DNA from: Lactobacillus kullabergensis
GTDB lineage: Bacteria; Bacillota; Bacilli; Lactobacillales; Lactobacillaceae
Assembly (NCBI RefSeq): GCF_000967195.1
Contig: NZ_KQ033870.1
Location: 1 to 64,000, forward strand
Length of the DNA stretch: 64,000 nucleotides
Direction: 5' to 3'
Shown: positions 20,901 to 28,567 of the stretch, piece by piece
How positions within the stretch are numbered: the stretch's first letter is position 1
How the letters are laid out: each line of letters begins with the position of its first letter
Notes under the pieces: model-generated
Seen by the model: the letters and a program-made list of their open reading frames with translations, nothing else
The model's database searches: none
What the model was told of the DNA's origin: nothing
Translations under genes and position numbers: made by a program

Positions 20901-22624
20901 ATGATATGTTTGGTGCTAATAATAAACGTTTAAAGAAACAACAAGAAGTACCAATTACTGCGATAATAAGTAATCCACCTTATTCTGGACGTCAAAAAAA
21001 TGAAAACGATAAGAACTCAAATATAAAATATCCTAAATTAGAAAAGTCAATAGAAAAAGATTACGTGAATACAAGTAATGCAGTAGCATCCCATGCTGTT
21101 TATGATTCATATATAAAAGCAATTAAATGGGCGAGCAATAGAGTCGGAGATAAAGGCATTATTGGCTTTATTACAAGTAACTCATATATTGATGGAAAAA
21201 GTTTAGATGGTTTTAGATATGGGCTATATAAAGAATTTGATAAAATTCTAATATTAGATTTAAAGGGGGCTTTACGTGGTAAAACAAAATTAGATTTAAA
21301 ATCTGAAGGACAGAATATATTTAATATTTTAACTGGAGTAGCAATTATTATCCTTATTAAGGACGGTAGCGATAATCATGTATTAAAATATGGATCGATA
21401 GGTGAAGGATTATCAAGAAAAAATAAACTTTCACTATTAAGAGAGAAAATGAATATTTGTAATTTTCATTTGGAAAAAATAATTCCTAATAAGAATAATG
21501 AATGGATAAATCAAACCTATGATGATAAAAAATCGCCATATATTTATAATGATAACTCTGTTCAAGACGGATTCTTTTACACTAAGCAGTTAGGAATCAA
21601 CTCTAAGCGTGATAAATGGGTATATAATTTTTCAGAACACGATCTTCAACGAAATATGCGCAAAACTATTGAAAATTATAATCTTGAAGTAAAAAAGAAA
21701 GAAAGAAATCCAAAATATGTTGCTACTGAAGATACGCAAAAAATTAGTTGGAGTTCAGAATTAAGAAAGAAGTATAAAAACAGAAAAGCACTTTCTTATC
21801 ACAAAGAAAAAATAATTAAAGCATTATATCGACCATTTACTTTAAAATATTTGTACTTAGATAATGATTGGATTGCTAGACATGGGAATTGGGATGAATA
21901 TAGTGGTCAATCCATGCTTATACTCCCAGGAAAGAGTAATAGGCGATCTTTTTCTATTTTGGTTTCTAAATATGTAATTGATCAAAACATGATGGATGCA
22001 GGTGCACAAACTTTCTTTATTCAAAATAACAGTGATGGATTATTAGAGACTACGAACTTTAATATTGCTTTATGTCAGAAATATGGATTGACATCAAAAA
22101 ACTTTATTTACTATGTGTATGCATTGTTGGAGTCAAAAGAATATCGAAAATTATATCGAGGAAACTTGAAAAAAAGACTTCCACAAATACCATTAATTAC
22201 AGAAAAGAAAAGATATATTGAAATAGGTAAAAAATTAATGAACCTACATCTAAATTATGAGTTGGTTCCGATTTATGATAAATGTGATATTACTTTTCAC
22301 GGTGAGGCTGATTATAAAGTAAGGAAGATGAAGTTTGCTAAAAAAGTTAATGATCGTTCAACTATTATTTTTAACGATGATATAACTATTAAGAATATTC
22401 CTGAAAAGGCGTATGAGTATGTGGTAAATGGTCGTTCTGCAATTGAATGGATAATGGATCAGTATCAAGTTAAAACGGATGATAAGTCAGGTATTATCGA
22501 TGATCCTAATGACTTTAGTGATGATCCTAAGTATATCTTTAACTTGTTATTGAGAATTATTAACGTTTCTGTTCAAACGGTTGATTTAGTAAATGAGCTT
22601 CCTAAGTTGGAAATAATCGAATAA
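17945..22624 (+). CDS. Type ISP restriction-modification enzyme (single polypeptide)
   Basis: A 1559-residue protein combining nuclease, helicase and methyltransferase, the size and plan of LlaGI/LlaBIII-type enzymes. In order: Mrr-like nuclease (Asp66 and QAK at 80-82), superfamily-2 helicase with Walker A APGTGKTF (about 190-197), DEAH box at 331-334 and motif VI QAVGRIMR (582-589), a helical coupler, an adenine methyltransferase with motif I DPFTGTGTF (from 894) and motif IV NPPY (1010-1013), and a C-terminal target-recognition region. Such enzymes methylate one strand of an asymmetric site and translocate to cut foreign DNA; the site here cannot be read from sequence. The frame is intact, with AGAGGAAATATG at the start and its own promoter. 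Confidence 0.93.
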   Translation: MASFDELVEQIDNNIDNQRDRGTAFEKMVVAYLENEPAYKQKFQNVWMLNEVPAEYNISKKDTGVDIVAKGYDDKLTAVQAKFYKGKVDKKEIDSFIAEAGKNYYDSGMLVSSTDELNKNVEETFAKQTKPFTTIGLSQLRNAHFQWQKFSFSKENKNLSTKKKNQPRDYQNEAIARAVKYFKTNSRGKLIMAPGTGKTFTSLKIAEALMNDQHKQEFNVLYLVPSIQLLSQTLFSWNDNVSDDIHMTSFSVVSDTKANKKKQKDDDNLGAQDIGFEPTTNVESLVNNYKFSEAHKLNNDMRVVFSTYQSIDVIKKAQEAGYPEFDLIVADEAHRTTGAQALNEDSIFTEVHSNNNVKSKLRLYQTATPKIYDQNAKKKAKEKSIVVSSMDDKDIYGEEIYRLGFGDAVSKGILTDYKVSVLAISESYINKDMQKIMSADNQLKVDDIGKIIGVWNAMVKRDGITGEITGAPMKRAIAFSDTIKHSKIIADEFNQVVNDYLDSDDDANIAEDSFHVDVHHVDGGLNSMEKNSQIDWLGSDDIEENHARVLSNVRFLTEGIDVPNLDAIIFFSPKKSQVDIVQAVGRIMRKSEDKLYGYIILPIVVADGLDANIALDNDKKYKQVWQVLNALRSTDERFDAEVNTLDLNKKKSGRINIIGVDSSPDDTVDEDTHKREEISEQLEFPLQYQEMQNAFYGKIVQRVGDRRYLEDWSKDVADIAKMYIRRINDLIKSNQGAKLAFNKFIKSLKYNINDSIDQEQAVEMLAQHLITEPVFDALFGEYDFVRNNAVSKSMNDIISAFKVFGLDKEQESLKPFYDSVKLRASGIDNIQGKQKFIIQLYNSFFKTAFPKVTDSMGIVFTPVEVVDFIIHSVDWALNKYFGKSLASKNVHILDPFTGTGTFITRTLYYLKEQMDEGKITYDDILRKYTQELHANEIVLLSYYIAAINIEAVFDEINGPDRGYKPFEGIVLTDTFESTERENTLDDDMFGANNKRLKKQQEVPITAIISNPPYSGRQKNENDKNSNIKYPKLEKSIEKDYVNTSNAVASHAVYDSYIKAIKWASNRVGDKGIIGFITSNSYIDGKSLDGFRYGLYKEFDKILILDLKGALRGKTKLDLKSEGQNIFNILTGVAIIILIKDGSDNHVLKYGSIGEGLSRKNKLSLLREKMNICNFHLEKIIPNKNNEWINQTYDDKKSPYIYNDNSVQDGFFYTKQLGINSKRDKWVYNFSEHDLQRNMRKTIENYNLEVKKKERNPKYVATEDTQKISWSSELRKKYKNRKALSYHKEKIIKALYRPFTLKYLYLDNDWIARHGNWDEYSGQSMLILPGKSNRRSFSILVSKYVIDQNMMDAGAQTFFIQNNSDGLLETTNFNIALCQKYGLTSKNFIYYVYALLESKEYRKLYRGNLKKRLPQIPLITEKKRYIEIGKKLMNLHLNYELVPIYDKCDITFHGEADYKVRKMKFAKKVNDRSTIIFNDDITIKNIPEKAYEYVVNGRSAIEWIMDQYQVKTDDKSGIIDDPNDFSDDPKYIFNLLLRIINVSVQTVDLVNELPKLEIIE

Positions 22625-22628
22625 AGTA

Positions 22629-22687
22629 AAAAAAGCATTGATAACAAATACTTGTGTTTAAGTACTAAATTATCAATGCTCTTTTAC
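22629..22687. terminator. Bidirectional terminator between the restriction gene and the divergent unknown gene
   Basis: AAAAAGCATTGATAA and TTATCAATGCTCTTTT pair around a loop of about 28 bases and serve the two convergent genes. Confidence 0.75.
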
Positions 22688-22758
22688 TATAATTTTTATC
22701 AAAAAATATTTTTTGATGGATAAGTCGTAAATCTATCGAAATATTCGACAGAAAATGC

Positions 22759-23490
22759 TTATAAAGGTTTTATTAAAGAGCTAAACTGTTCAAATGTACT
22801 TGTCAATGAGATAAGAAGTTTTTCTTCATACCAGTGAGTATTATTAAGAATTAGTCTTAATTGTTCTGCTGTAGTATTTGAATAATTTATTGCATTATGC
22901 TTTATAATTTCTGAATCTTGAATCGAGAAATAATTAAATGCAATATTAATTTCGTTCCTTAATATTTCACTGATAGATGAAGCATCCCATTCGTTAGGTC
23001 TAAAAGCAATGTTATGATTATTTGTAAATTGAGTTAATATCATGATTATTAATTTTGAATCTCTGATATAGGTTACTTGTTTAGATTTTTTGGCATAGTC
23101 TAAAAAATCTAAACCATCATCACCTTTATTTATTTGATCTATGATGTGTGTATAGCCTTTATTGGTTTTCATAAATCTTGTTAATTCGGAAATTGCTTGT
23201 AATCGAATGTATTGCTTGGTTTGGTATTGATCAATTAGGTAATTATTATTTAGTTTTGCTTCATCTAAATGCAATATTGGTAATAATAACTTTTTGTCAA
23301 CATTGCTTAAATTTTTCTTTCCATTAGCTAAATTTAGTAATTGCTCTTTACTTGCCAATGTCTTATACAGTAATGGATAAGATGGGTAAGCTTGTTTAAT
23401 GTTTTCAGAGTAATTATTACTAATTTTTTCCAAATCATTAATAACAATCGAGTAGGAGAGATTATTTAAAAAATTTATTTTTAGTTTCAT
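22759..23490 (-). CDS. Unknown 243-residue protein beside the restriction gene
   Basis: I do not recognise this family. It has no signal peptide or membrane helix, is rich in Asn, Leu, Ile and Lys, and looks largely helical, with a central segment SELTRFMKTNKGYTHIIDQI. It is convergent with the restriction enzyme and shares its terminator. Its start ATG (23490) has AAAGGA, and the upstream region holds a perfect 14-base palindrome. Position suggests an accessory of the restriction system or an independent defence or regulatory gene; this is inference. Confidence 0.6.
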   Translation of the reverse strand: MKLKINFLNNLSYSIVINDLEKISNNYSENIKQAYPSYPLLYKTLASKEQLLNLANGKKNLSNVDKKLLLPILHLDEAKLNNNYLIDQYQTKQYIRLQAISELTRFMKTNKGYTHIIDQINKGDDGLDFLDYAKKSKQVTYIRDSKLIIMILTQFTNNHNIAFRPNEWDASSISEILRNEINIAFNYFSIQDSEIIKHNAINYSNTTAEQLRLILNNTHWYEEKLLISLTSTFEQFSSLIKPL

Positions 23491-23516
23491 TATTGTCCTT
23501 TGCTATGGTGACAAAA

Positions 23517-23530
23517 GACAGGTACCTGTC
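23517..23530. promoter_or_regulatory. Perfect 14-base palindrome, likely operator
   Basis: GACAGGTACCTGTC equals its own reverse complement. It lies 27 bases upstream of the divergent unknown gene, where a repressor would block transcription. Confidence 0.55.
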
Positions 23531-23681
23531 ATGATGATAATTCATAAGATCTTAGTAATTATTTTGACAGTTACGAATTAAAATTTGTTGTTTTTTCAAA
23601 ATGACCAAAAAATAAAAATAATTTTTAAATTAATCAGTAAAAAATAACTATTAAAAGGTATAAAATTTCAATAATTCAGCA

Positions 23682-23709
23682 AAAAACCACCATTTATTTG
23701 GTGGTTTTT
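23682..23709. terminator. Isolated terminator hairpin
   Basis: AAAACCACC and GGTGGTTTT around an ATTTATTT loop, with A and T runs on both sides. No annotated gene ends here. Confidence 0.75.
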
Positions 23710-23811
23710 CTTAGTTACTAACAAAACAAGTATTTCAATTTAATCTTATATGTATCAAGTGAAATACACCTGATTATATTTAGTTCATATTAATTAATGG
23801 AGGAAACCGAA

Positions 23812-24291
23812 ATGGTACAAGATTTAAAGACGAAGATTAATGTAAGAGATGGTAAAGATTTATCGAACGATACTAATTATGTTCCAAGTACATTTGCTAA
23901 AGTTCATGTTTCTAAAACTTCTCCCATTCAGAGTAGATTAGATCAAGGACTTAGAGATATTATTGGATCTAGCTTTCTTCTAGTTGGGATTGAAAAGCAA
24001 AATAGTGTTGATCGTGGTACAGGTGAGGTTCACACAGCTACTATTTATACTGTAAGAATTATTTCTAGAAAAGCTAAAGCCTTTAGGGAACTCATTCAGA
24101 TTAAGGTTAAGGATTCCAAGCCAATTGTTAAGCAAGAGGAAATAGACCTCGTAATGATGCAACAGTCTAAACCAATTATCCTACGTTTTGAGAATGTGGC
24201 ACATTACGCATACATGGGAGGAGAAACTCTTAATGCAACTGGTGTAGATCGCTTAAACGTTAACATAAAGGATGCGATGAATTATGAGTAG
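23812..24291 (+). CDS. Conjugative-element protein, DUF961-like
   Basis: About 159 residues, first gene of the mobilisation operon. Features such as STFAKVHVSKTSPI near the start and the C-terminal ENVAHYAYMGGETLNATGVD resemble the DUF961 proteins (Tn916 Orf22/Orf23 group) that precede the coupling ATPase in this family; their role is unclear. An in-frame ATG at 23797 overlaps the GGAGG site, so ATG 23812 is preferred. The stop overlaps the next gene by eight bases. Confidence 0.65.
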   Translation: MVQDLKTKINVRDGKDLSNDTNYVPSTFAKVHVSKTSPIQSRLDQGLRDIIGSSFLLVGIEKQNSVDRGTGEVHTATIYTVRIISRKAKAFRELIQIKVKDSKPIVKQEEIDLVMMQQSKPIILRFENVAHYAYMGGETLNATGVDRLNVNIKDAMNYE

Positions 24292-24826
24292 TCACCTAGT
24301 CACGATCGATGGTAGGTATCCGTTAGGTATTAGTCCATGGACATATGGATCAGTAACTCTATTCTGGAAGTTTATTGTTTTTCTGATCTGGATTGCATTA
24401 ACTTTCAATAATGAAGCTAATTTTTTGGTGGCTACAATAGTTGCTATTTTTCCAGAATTTACATTTTTATTGTATTTAATAAAACGCAATAAAGACTATG
24501 GGTGGATTATTACACCAGTAATTAATACTATGCAGACAGCAGGCATGCTTAAAGAAGCCAAACCATTATATAGGATGATCTTTGGTTACAATAAAATAGA
24601 AGTAGCCCCTACGTTCTATTTGGATTCATTTAAAAACGGTGAGTATACCTTGTCTTTTGAACCTAACAGCTGTCCTAATGCTACTGTTGATCTTCTTCCT
24701 ATTTTACAACAGGAAATAAAAGGATATGAAATAACTCCTAAACATGGTTTAAATAAGCTATACATAATTCGAAAAAGAAAAATTAAAGGTAAGGTTCTAA
24801 ACAATGAGGACTTCTTTTGTGATTGA
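24284..24826 (+). CDS. Membrane protein, probable N-terminal half of a split FtsK/TcpA coupling protein
   Basis: 180 residues with two membrane helices (about 25-45 and 47-67: FIVFLIWIALTF, LVATIVAIFPEFTFLLYLI) followed by a soluble region of about 110 residues. It overlaps both neighbours. In Tn916-type elements the coupling protein carries N-terminal membrane helices and a C-terminal ATPase in one chain; here the ATPase starts in the next gene, with 23 bases overlap. I infer the two proteins work together. It is not a frameshift artefact by any sign I can see, since the second gene has its own ATG. Confidence 0.6.
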   Translation: MSSHLVTIDGRYPLGISPWTYGSVTLFWKFIVFLIWIALTFNNEANFLVATIVAIFPEFTFLLYLIKRNKDYGWIITPVINTMQTAGMLKEAKPLYRMIFGYNKIEVAPTFYLDSFKNGEYTLSFEPNSCPNATVDLLPILQQEIKGYEITPKHGLNKLYIIRKRKIKGKVLNNEDFFCD

Positions 24827-25580
24827 TAATGTTGAATTAAATATAAGGGGCTCAACAGGCTCCTTAATCGTAGGTAAACCAGGTTCTGGAAAGTCTGTGT
24901 TAACTTCATTGATGGCTTTACAACTAATGAAAGTAGGAGCATTAAGTTTTTTTATTGATAATAAGAAATCTGATTTTTATTCATTAAATACAATATTAGG
25001 TTCATCAAGGGTTGTATCAACTCCAGGTCAAACGGCAAAGATACTTAGAATTCTTACAGATTTTATGGATAAAAGCTATGAAACTCATCAATCGCATTGG
25101 GGATGGGATTGGGTTGATTACAATCTTAGACCGATTGTCGTGATTTTTGACGAATTTTCAGCTACATTAACTGAAGCAGATAAAGCAACGGCTAATGAAA
25201 TTATCAAGTATTTAAAACAGATTATCTTTAAAGCTCGTCAAATGGGAGGAATATATCTTATCTTAGCAAGTCAGAGATTAACGGCTGATGTGTTGGAACG
25301 AAACATATCTTCAGAATTTTCAACGCGAATTGGGATGCAGAATTTAGATCGAGTTAGTCTAAACCTTGCATTTCCAGGTTGTAATTTAGACGAAATTCCT
25401 GTTATTGAAAATATACCGGGTCACGGTCTAATGTATGATGATCATTTTGATACTATGATCCCACAACCATTTGTAGCTCCTGATATGAGTAATGTTGATG
25501 TACCTTTAGTAGTAAAGAAATTAGATGAAAGAAATAAGTTTAATAATTTTGCTAAAGAGAGTTATTGGCCATGGAAATAA
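24804..25580 (+). CDS. FtsK/SpoIIIE-like DNA-translocating ATPase (TcpA-like coupling protein)
   Basis: 258 residues: Walker A GKPGSGKS at 24-31, Walker B IVVIFDEFSA at 111-120, then a RecA-like core with QMGGIYLILASQR (sensor region) and MYDDHFDTMIPQP at the end. It has no membrane helices and is far shorter than Tn916 Orf21 (about 460 residues), because the membrane part is encoded separately upstream. Its likely job is to deliver the nicked element DNA to a helper secretion channel. The oriT-like region follows directly. Confidence 0.8.
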   Translation: MRTSFVIDNVELNIRGSTGSLIVGKPGSGKSVLTSLMALQLMKVGALSFFIDNKKSDFYSLNTILGSSRVVSTPGQTAKILRILTDFMDKSYETHQSHWGWDWVDYNLRPIVVIFDEFSATLTEADKATANEIIKYLKQIIFKARQMGGIYLILASQRLTADVLERNISSEFSTRIGMQNLDRVSLNLAFPGCNLDEIPVIENIPGHGLMYDDHFDTMIPQPFVAPDMSNVDVPLVVKKLDERNKFNNFAKESYWPWK

Positions 25581-25710
25581 TAGTCAAATTTGCGCAAGTG
25601 AGCTGCAAAAATGGCCGGCGATAGCCGACCAAGTGGAACGATTTTTAGCGGAGCGCACAGCTCACACCCGCTGTAGTAATACGGGTAATACGGGTGTAGT
25701 GACGGTTATT
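25581..25710 (+). other. Candidate origin of transfer (oriT) / nicking region
   Basis: A locally GC-richer 130-base island between the coupling ATPase and the relaxase, the place of oriT in Tn916. It has an inverted repeat GTGAGCTG (25598-25605) / CAGCTCAC (25658-25665), an inner hairpin CGGC-GATA-GCCG (25616-25627), a second inverted repeat ACACCCG (25664-25670) / CGGGTGT (25691-25697), and a tandem direct repeat GTAATACGG x2 (25676-25693). The nick site itself cannot be named. Confidence 0.65.
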
Positions 25711-25715
25711 ATGAT

Positions 25716-26510
25716 ATGAAAGCATTAAAAAACGTAAAGATTGACCAGATACGCTTCACAGTACCTATAGTAGAAGACAAATTAAAAGATACAGATGAGC
25801 CTAGTATTATTAAAGCTATTAATCGATATTTCAAGTTTAGATTAATATTCAATAACCCTGTAAAAAAACTAACTGGTAAAAATGGATATACAAATTCTAT
25901 TCTATGGGGTTCTAATGAACAAGGTGGATTAATATCCATCATGTATAACCCTAATCGGATTGATATGGGGGTAATGATCGATTTTACTTCTTCTGGAAAG
26001 TTATTATATGAATCTTTATGTCAACTAAATAGTATAGAGGTGAATTGGCGAAAAATAATTACAGCTATCTATCAACGCTATCATGGACATACAACAAGAA
26101 TTGATGTAGCAATTGATCTAATCAATAAAGGATATTCGGTTAATACCATCTATCAAAATCTGAAAAATGGAAAATACGTGTTTATCAATCCTAGGAATCA
26201 AAAGATTAACTCTAATCGTATTCAACATATCGGAACCAGTGATGTAGTAAACACAATATATGTGGGGAGTAGATTTTCAGATTCCTATCTACGAATTTAT
26301 GACAAAAAAACAGAACAACTATCTAAACAAGGTATGTTTCACACTTTGGCTAATAGTTGTGATGATTGGGTTCGAGTAGAAGGTGAGTTTAAAAATCGTG
26401 AATGTCATCAGATAGGTGCAATTGTATCGACTTTAACAACAGATAATATAGGACCGTATCTAGTGAATTATGTGAATAAGCACTGGAAGTTAGTGGTTAA
26501 TAATGACTAA
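25716..26510 (+). CDS. Rep_trans-family relaxase/replication initiator (MobT-like)
   Basis: 264 residues resembling the Rep_trans family (pT181 Rep, Tn916 Orf20). Family blocks: TTRIDVAIDL (about 126), VGSRFSDSYLRIYDKKTEQ (about 188) with the likely catalytic Tyr in RIYDKK, and WVRVEGEFKNREC (about 223). Such proteins nick oriT and can also start rolling-circle replication of the excised element. Usual members are 300-400 residues, so this one is short at the N terminus; no better start is visible and the ribosome-binding site is weak. It overlaps the next gene by eight bases. Confidence 0.8.
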   Translation: MKALKNVKIDQIRFTVPIVEDKLKDTDEPSIIKAINRYFKFRLIFNNPVKKLTGKNGYTNSILWGSNEQGGLISIMYNPNRIDMGVMIDFTSSGKLLYESLCQLNSIEVNWRKIITAIYQRYHGHTTRIDVAIDLINKGYSVNTIYQNLKNGKYVFINPRNQKINSNRIQHIGTSDVVNTIYVGSRFSDSYLRIYDKKTEQLSKQGMFHTLANSCDDWVRVEGEFKNRECHQIGAIVSTLTTDNIGPYLVNYVNKHWKLVVNND

Positions 26511-26943
26511 GAAAAAAGATGAATATCAATTAACACCTTTTTGGCAAGAAATCGCTGATATTACTCAAGAACCAGATTTTCAAGGAGAAGGACAAGGTAT
26601 AAAGGTAGATGGTGATTCTTTCATTTACAACAAATTACTTACTTTCCTCTATCGTGGAGCAGTTGGCACGTTATATGAAATCAAAGAGGCGTTAGGAAAA
26701 GAGCAGTTAGATTTATTTCTAAACTATATTTATTTTTACATTAATAATAGTGAAAAACCAGGTCATTATTATCCATCACAGTTAGTTAGAAAACAGATAG
26801 AAGAAATCAAACAGACAAAGGATTTATTTGATCTCAAAGATACTTTAAATGAGATTAGTAGGTTAGAATTTGAAAAACATGGCGTGAAAAATGTAAAGGG
26901 GTGGTTATCTGATGAAAGCAGAGGAGAGACAAAATCTACTTAA
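26503..26943 (+). CDS. Unknown 146-residue protein of the mobilisation operon
   Basis: Soluble, charged protein with no recognisable domain. It has an aromatic middle (LFLNYIYFYINN) and a Lys/Glu-rich helical C-terminal half. It overlaps the relaxase upstream and the excisionase-like gene downstream, so it is translationally coupled. A role in relaxase control or copy number is possible, but nothing in the sequence shows it. Confidence 0.55.
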   Translation: MTKKKDEYQLTPFWQEIADITQEPDFQGEGQGIKVDGDSFIYNKLLTFLYRGAVGTLYEIKEALGKEQLDLFLNYIYFYINNSEKPGHYYPSQLVRKQIEEIKQTKDLFDLKDTLNEISRLEFEKHGVKNVKGWLSDESRGETKST

Positions 26944-27109
26944 TCGTAGAGCACTCGCAAAAGCGCTTGGGTTAAGTGAAACAACACTTTGGCGTGTAAT
27001 CAAGAGTAATCAAGAAATTGCTCGACAGAACAAGTTAAGAAAGTGCCCAACACACCGTAATTATGCTGGTGGTAGGAAGTATTATTTGGTGGATGAAGTG
27101 CAATCGTGA
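26912..27109 (+). CDS. Excisionase-like small HTH protein
   Basis: 65 basic residues with an AlpA/Xis-type winged-helix start: RRALAKALGLSETTLWRVIKS, then a basic segment and a C-terminal RKYYLVDEV strand typical of MerR-like excisionases that read a helix-turn-helix at the N terminus. Its place directly before the integrase fits a recombination directionality factor. It overlaps the preceding gene by 32 bases. Confidence 0.7.
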   Translation: MKAEERQNLLNRRALAKALGLSETTLWRVIKSNQEIARQNKLRKCPTHRNYAGGRKYYLVDEVQS

Positions 27110-27164
27110 CTTGATTATATCAATAAATTCAGTTTGAAAAAGCACTGCTAACCAGCATATAATT

Positions 27165-27192
27165 AAGGAGTATCACATTAGTACTCCTTTTT
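27165..27192 (+). terminator. Terminator between the excisionase-like gene and the integrase
   Basis: AAGGAGTA pairs with TACTCCTT around TCACATTAG and is followed by TTT. It separates integrase expression from the mobilisation operon. Confidence 0.7.
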
Positions 27193-27207
27193 AATTAGGA
27201 GAAACAA

Positions 27208-28387
27208 ATGTCAATTTTAAAAATTAAGAAGGGACCTCAAGAAGGAAAGTATCGAGTTAGAATTCAACCAGTTGATCCAATTACTGGTAAACGTGTCACA
27301 ATTCCTGTTGAATATGCTGATACACGTAAAGAAGCTAAAGCTATAGAAAAAGCTATGTGGAATGAGTACAAAGCTAACATTCATTTAGGTGAAGCTGATG
27401 CAGTCTTTGCAGATTCGTTTCAACGGTATGTTAATCAAAGAGCTAATTCAGTTAGTCCAGTAACTTTGAAGAACTGGCAAGATTCAGCGAATGCTTTTAA
27501 AAAATATTTTGGTAAAGCAAAAATCAAAAATATTACTACAGCTTTAGTTTCACGTTATGCAGATGATTACGTATCTAAGCATAAGGTAACAGTTAGCAAA
27601 TCTTCTACAATAGCTAAACGATTAGTTCACATGAGAAACTTCTTTAATTCGATTAAAGGAATCAGTGAAAATCCAGTACCTGAAGCACCGTTAAAAGTTT
27701 TTTTCCGTAAAAGCGAATTTTCAATCTCCAAAGATTGGTACATTTTTACAGATGATCAATTAAGGAAAATTCGAGAGCTTATTCAAGATGATTTGGAACA
27801 TAGTTCCGTGATGAATTGGGGAAGTAAGTTAGCAATATTGATTGAAAGTTACACAGGGATGCGTATTGGTGAACTTCAAGCAATTAAGTTTAGTAATATT
27901 GTTTTTGAGAATAATGTGTGGAATTTAAAAATTAACGATAGTTGGTCAGATTATCTTAATGATTTCAATGGTAGCCTAAAGGCTAGACCTAGGGGAGCTT
28001 ATAGAACCTTATTACCTTTACCTGAACATATAGTTCTTTTACTCAAGCGTTACCAAGATAAACAAGCAAGTTTTATTAAAGAGCATGAATTAGACAATTC
28101 ACAAGATTTAATCTTTATTAATTTGCATAACTATAAGAGTATCTCAGGCAATCAGCCGATTAAGCAAAAAAGCATGAATGATATGCTGAGAGAAATTTGT
28201 AAAAAATTAGATATTCACGCAGGTGATAAACGTTCATACCATATGTACGAAATTAGCTAATACTCCAGGGATGTCATATCCATGGGCAGCTGAAAAAATG
28301 GGACACTCCTTACAGATGTTTATGAATACATATGTTGGTGTTAACCCTGACATAGATAAACAAATGACACAACTATTAATAGGATAA
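27208..28387 (+). pseudogene. Tyrosine integrase, frameshifted in the catalytic HxxR box
   Basis: The frame from 27208 gives an AP2-like arm-binding N terminus, a SAM-like core-binding domain and the first catalytic block YTGMRIGELQ (Arg near 220), but it stops at 28260 after ending RSYHMYEIS. The shifted frame continues [19 protein letters not shown] and on to NTYVGVN, containing the GH box and nucleophile Tyr, and stops at 28387. Adding eight bases after 28245 (as in ATTCGTCA) would restore HMIRHTKLAN, the standard HxxRH motif. So an 8-base deletion seems to have removed the catalytic Arg and His. Good GGAGAAAC site; located next to the right end as expected. Confidence 0.85.
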
Positions 28388-28483
28388 AATTTTCAAAATG
28401 TGTTTATTAAAAGCACATTCAAAGTAAGTAAAAGGCTAACAAACGTTGACATAATAGGAAGAAACTAGATCAAACTAAGAACT

Positions 28484-28496
28484 TCTAGTCAGCATT
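28484..28496 (+). repeat. Right attachment site (attR)
   Basis: TCTAGTCAGCATT, an exact copy of the tRNA-Thr 3' end at 16835-16847, about 100 bases past the integrase. Confidence 0.8.
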
Positions 28497-28514
28497 CAGA
28501 AGAGTAAAATTAGT

Positions 28515-28567
28515 AAAATAACCTTGATATATCAATATTTTCTGTTGGTAAGTTAAGGTTATTTTTT
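28515..28567. terminator. Terminator just outside the element
   Basis: AAAATAACCTT pairs with AAGGTTATTTT around a 29-base loop, followed by T. Probably the original terminator of the tRNA-Thr transcript, displaced by the insertion. Confidence 0.65.

Larger units (their letters stand above)
23491..23811. other. Gene-free region between divergent operons of the element
   Basis: Holds the palindrome at 23517-23530, an isolated terminator hairpin (23682-23709) and the leader of the mobilisation operon. No open frame with a ribosome-binding site is visible. Confidence 0.6.
16835..28496 (+). mobile_element. Integrative mobilisable element of Tn916 type with Type ISP restriction cargo
   Basis: Bounded by a 13-base direct repeat at the tRNA-Thr 3' end and at 28484. 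From left to right it holds a broken secreted-protein gene, a Type ISP restriction-modification gene, a divergent unknown gene, a DUF961-like protein, a membrane protein, an FtsK/TcpA-like ATPase, an oriT-like region, a Rep_trans/MobT-like protein, a small unknown protein, an excisionase-like protein and a tyrosine integrase next to the right end. The order DUF961, coupling ATPase, oriT, relaxase is that of Tn916. No secretion-channel genes are present, so transfer would need a helper. DNA is visibly more A+T-rich than the core. The integrase is broken, so the element is probably immobile now. Confidence 0.85.

Noticed and set aside
22629-22687. CRISPR-like or repeat structure near the restriction gene
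   Set aside because: It is one hairpin, with no regular spaced repeats anywhere in the window.
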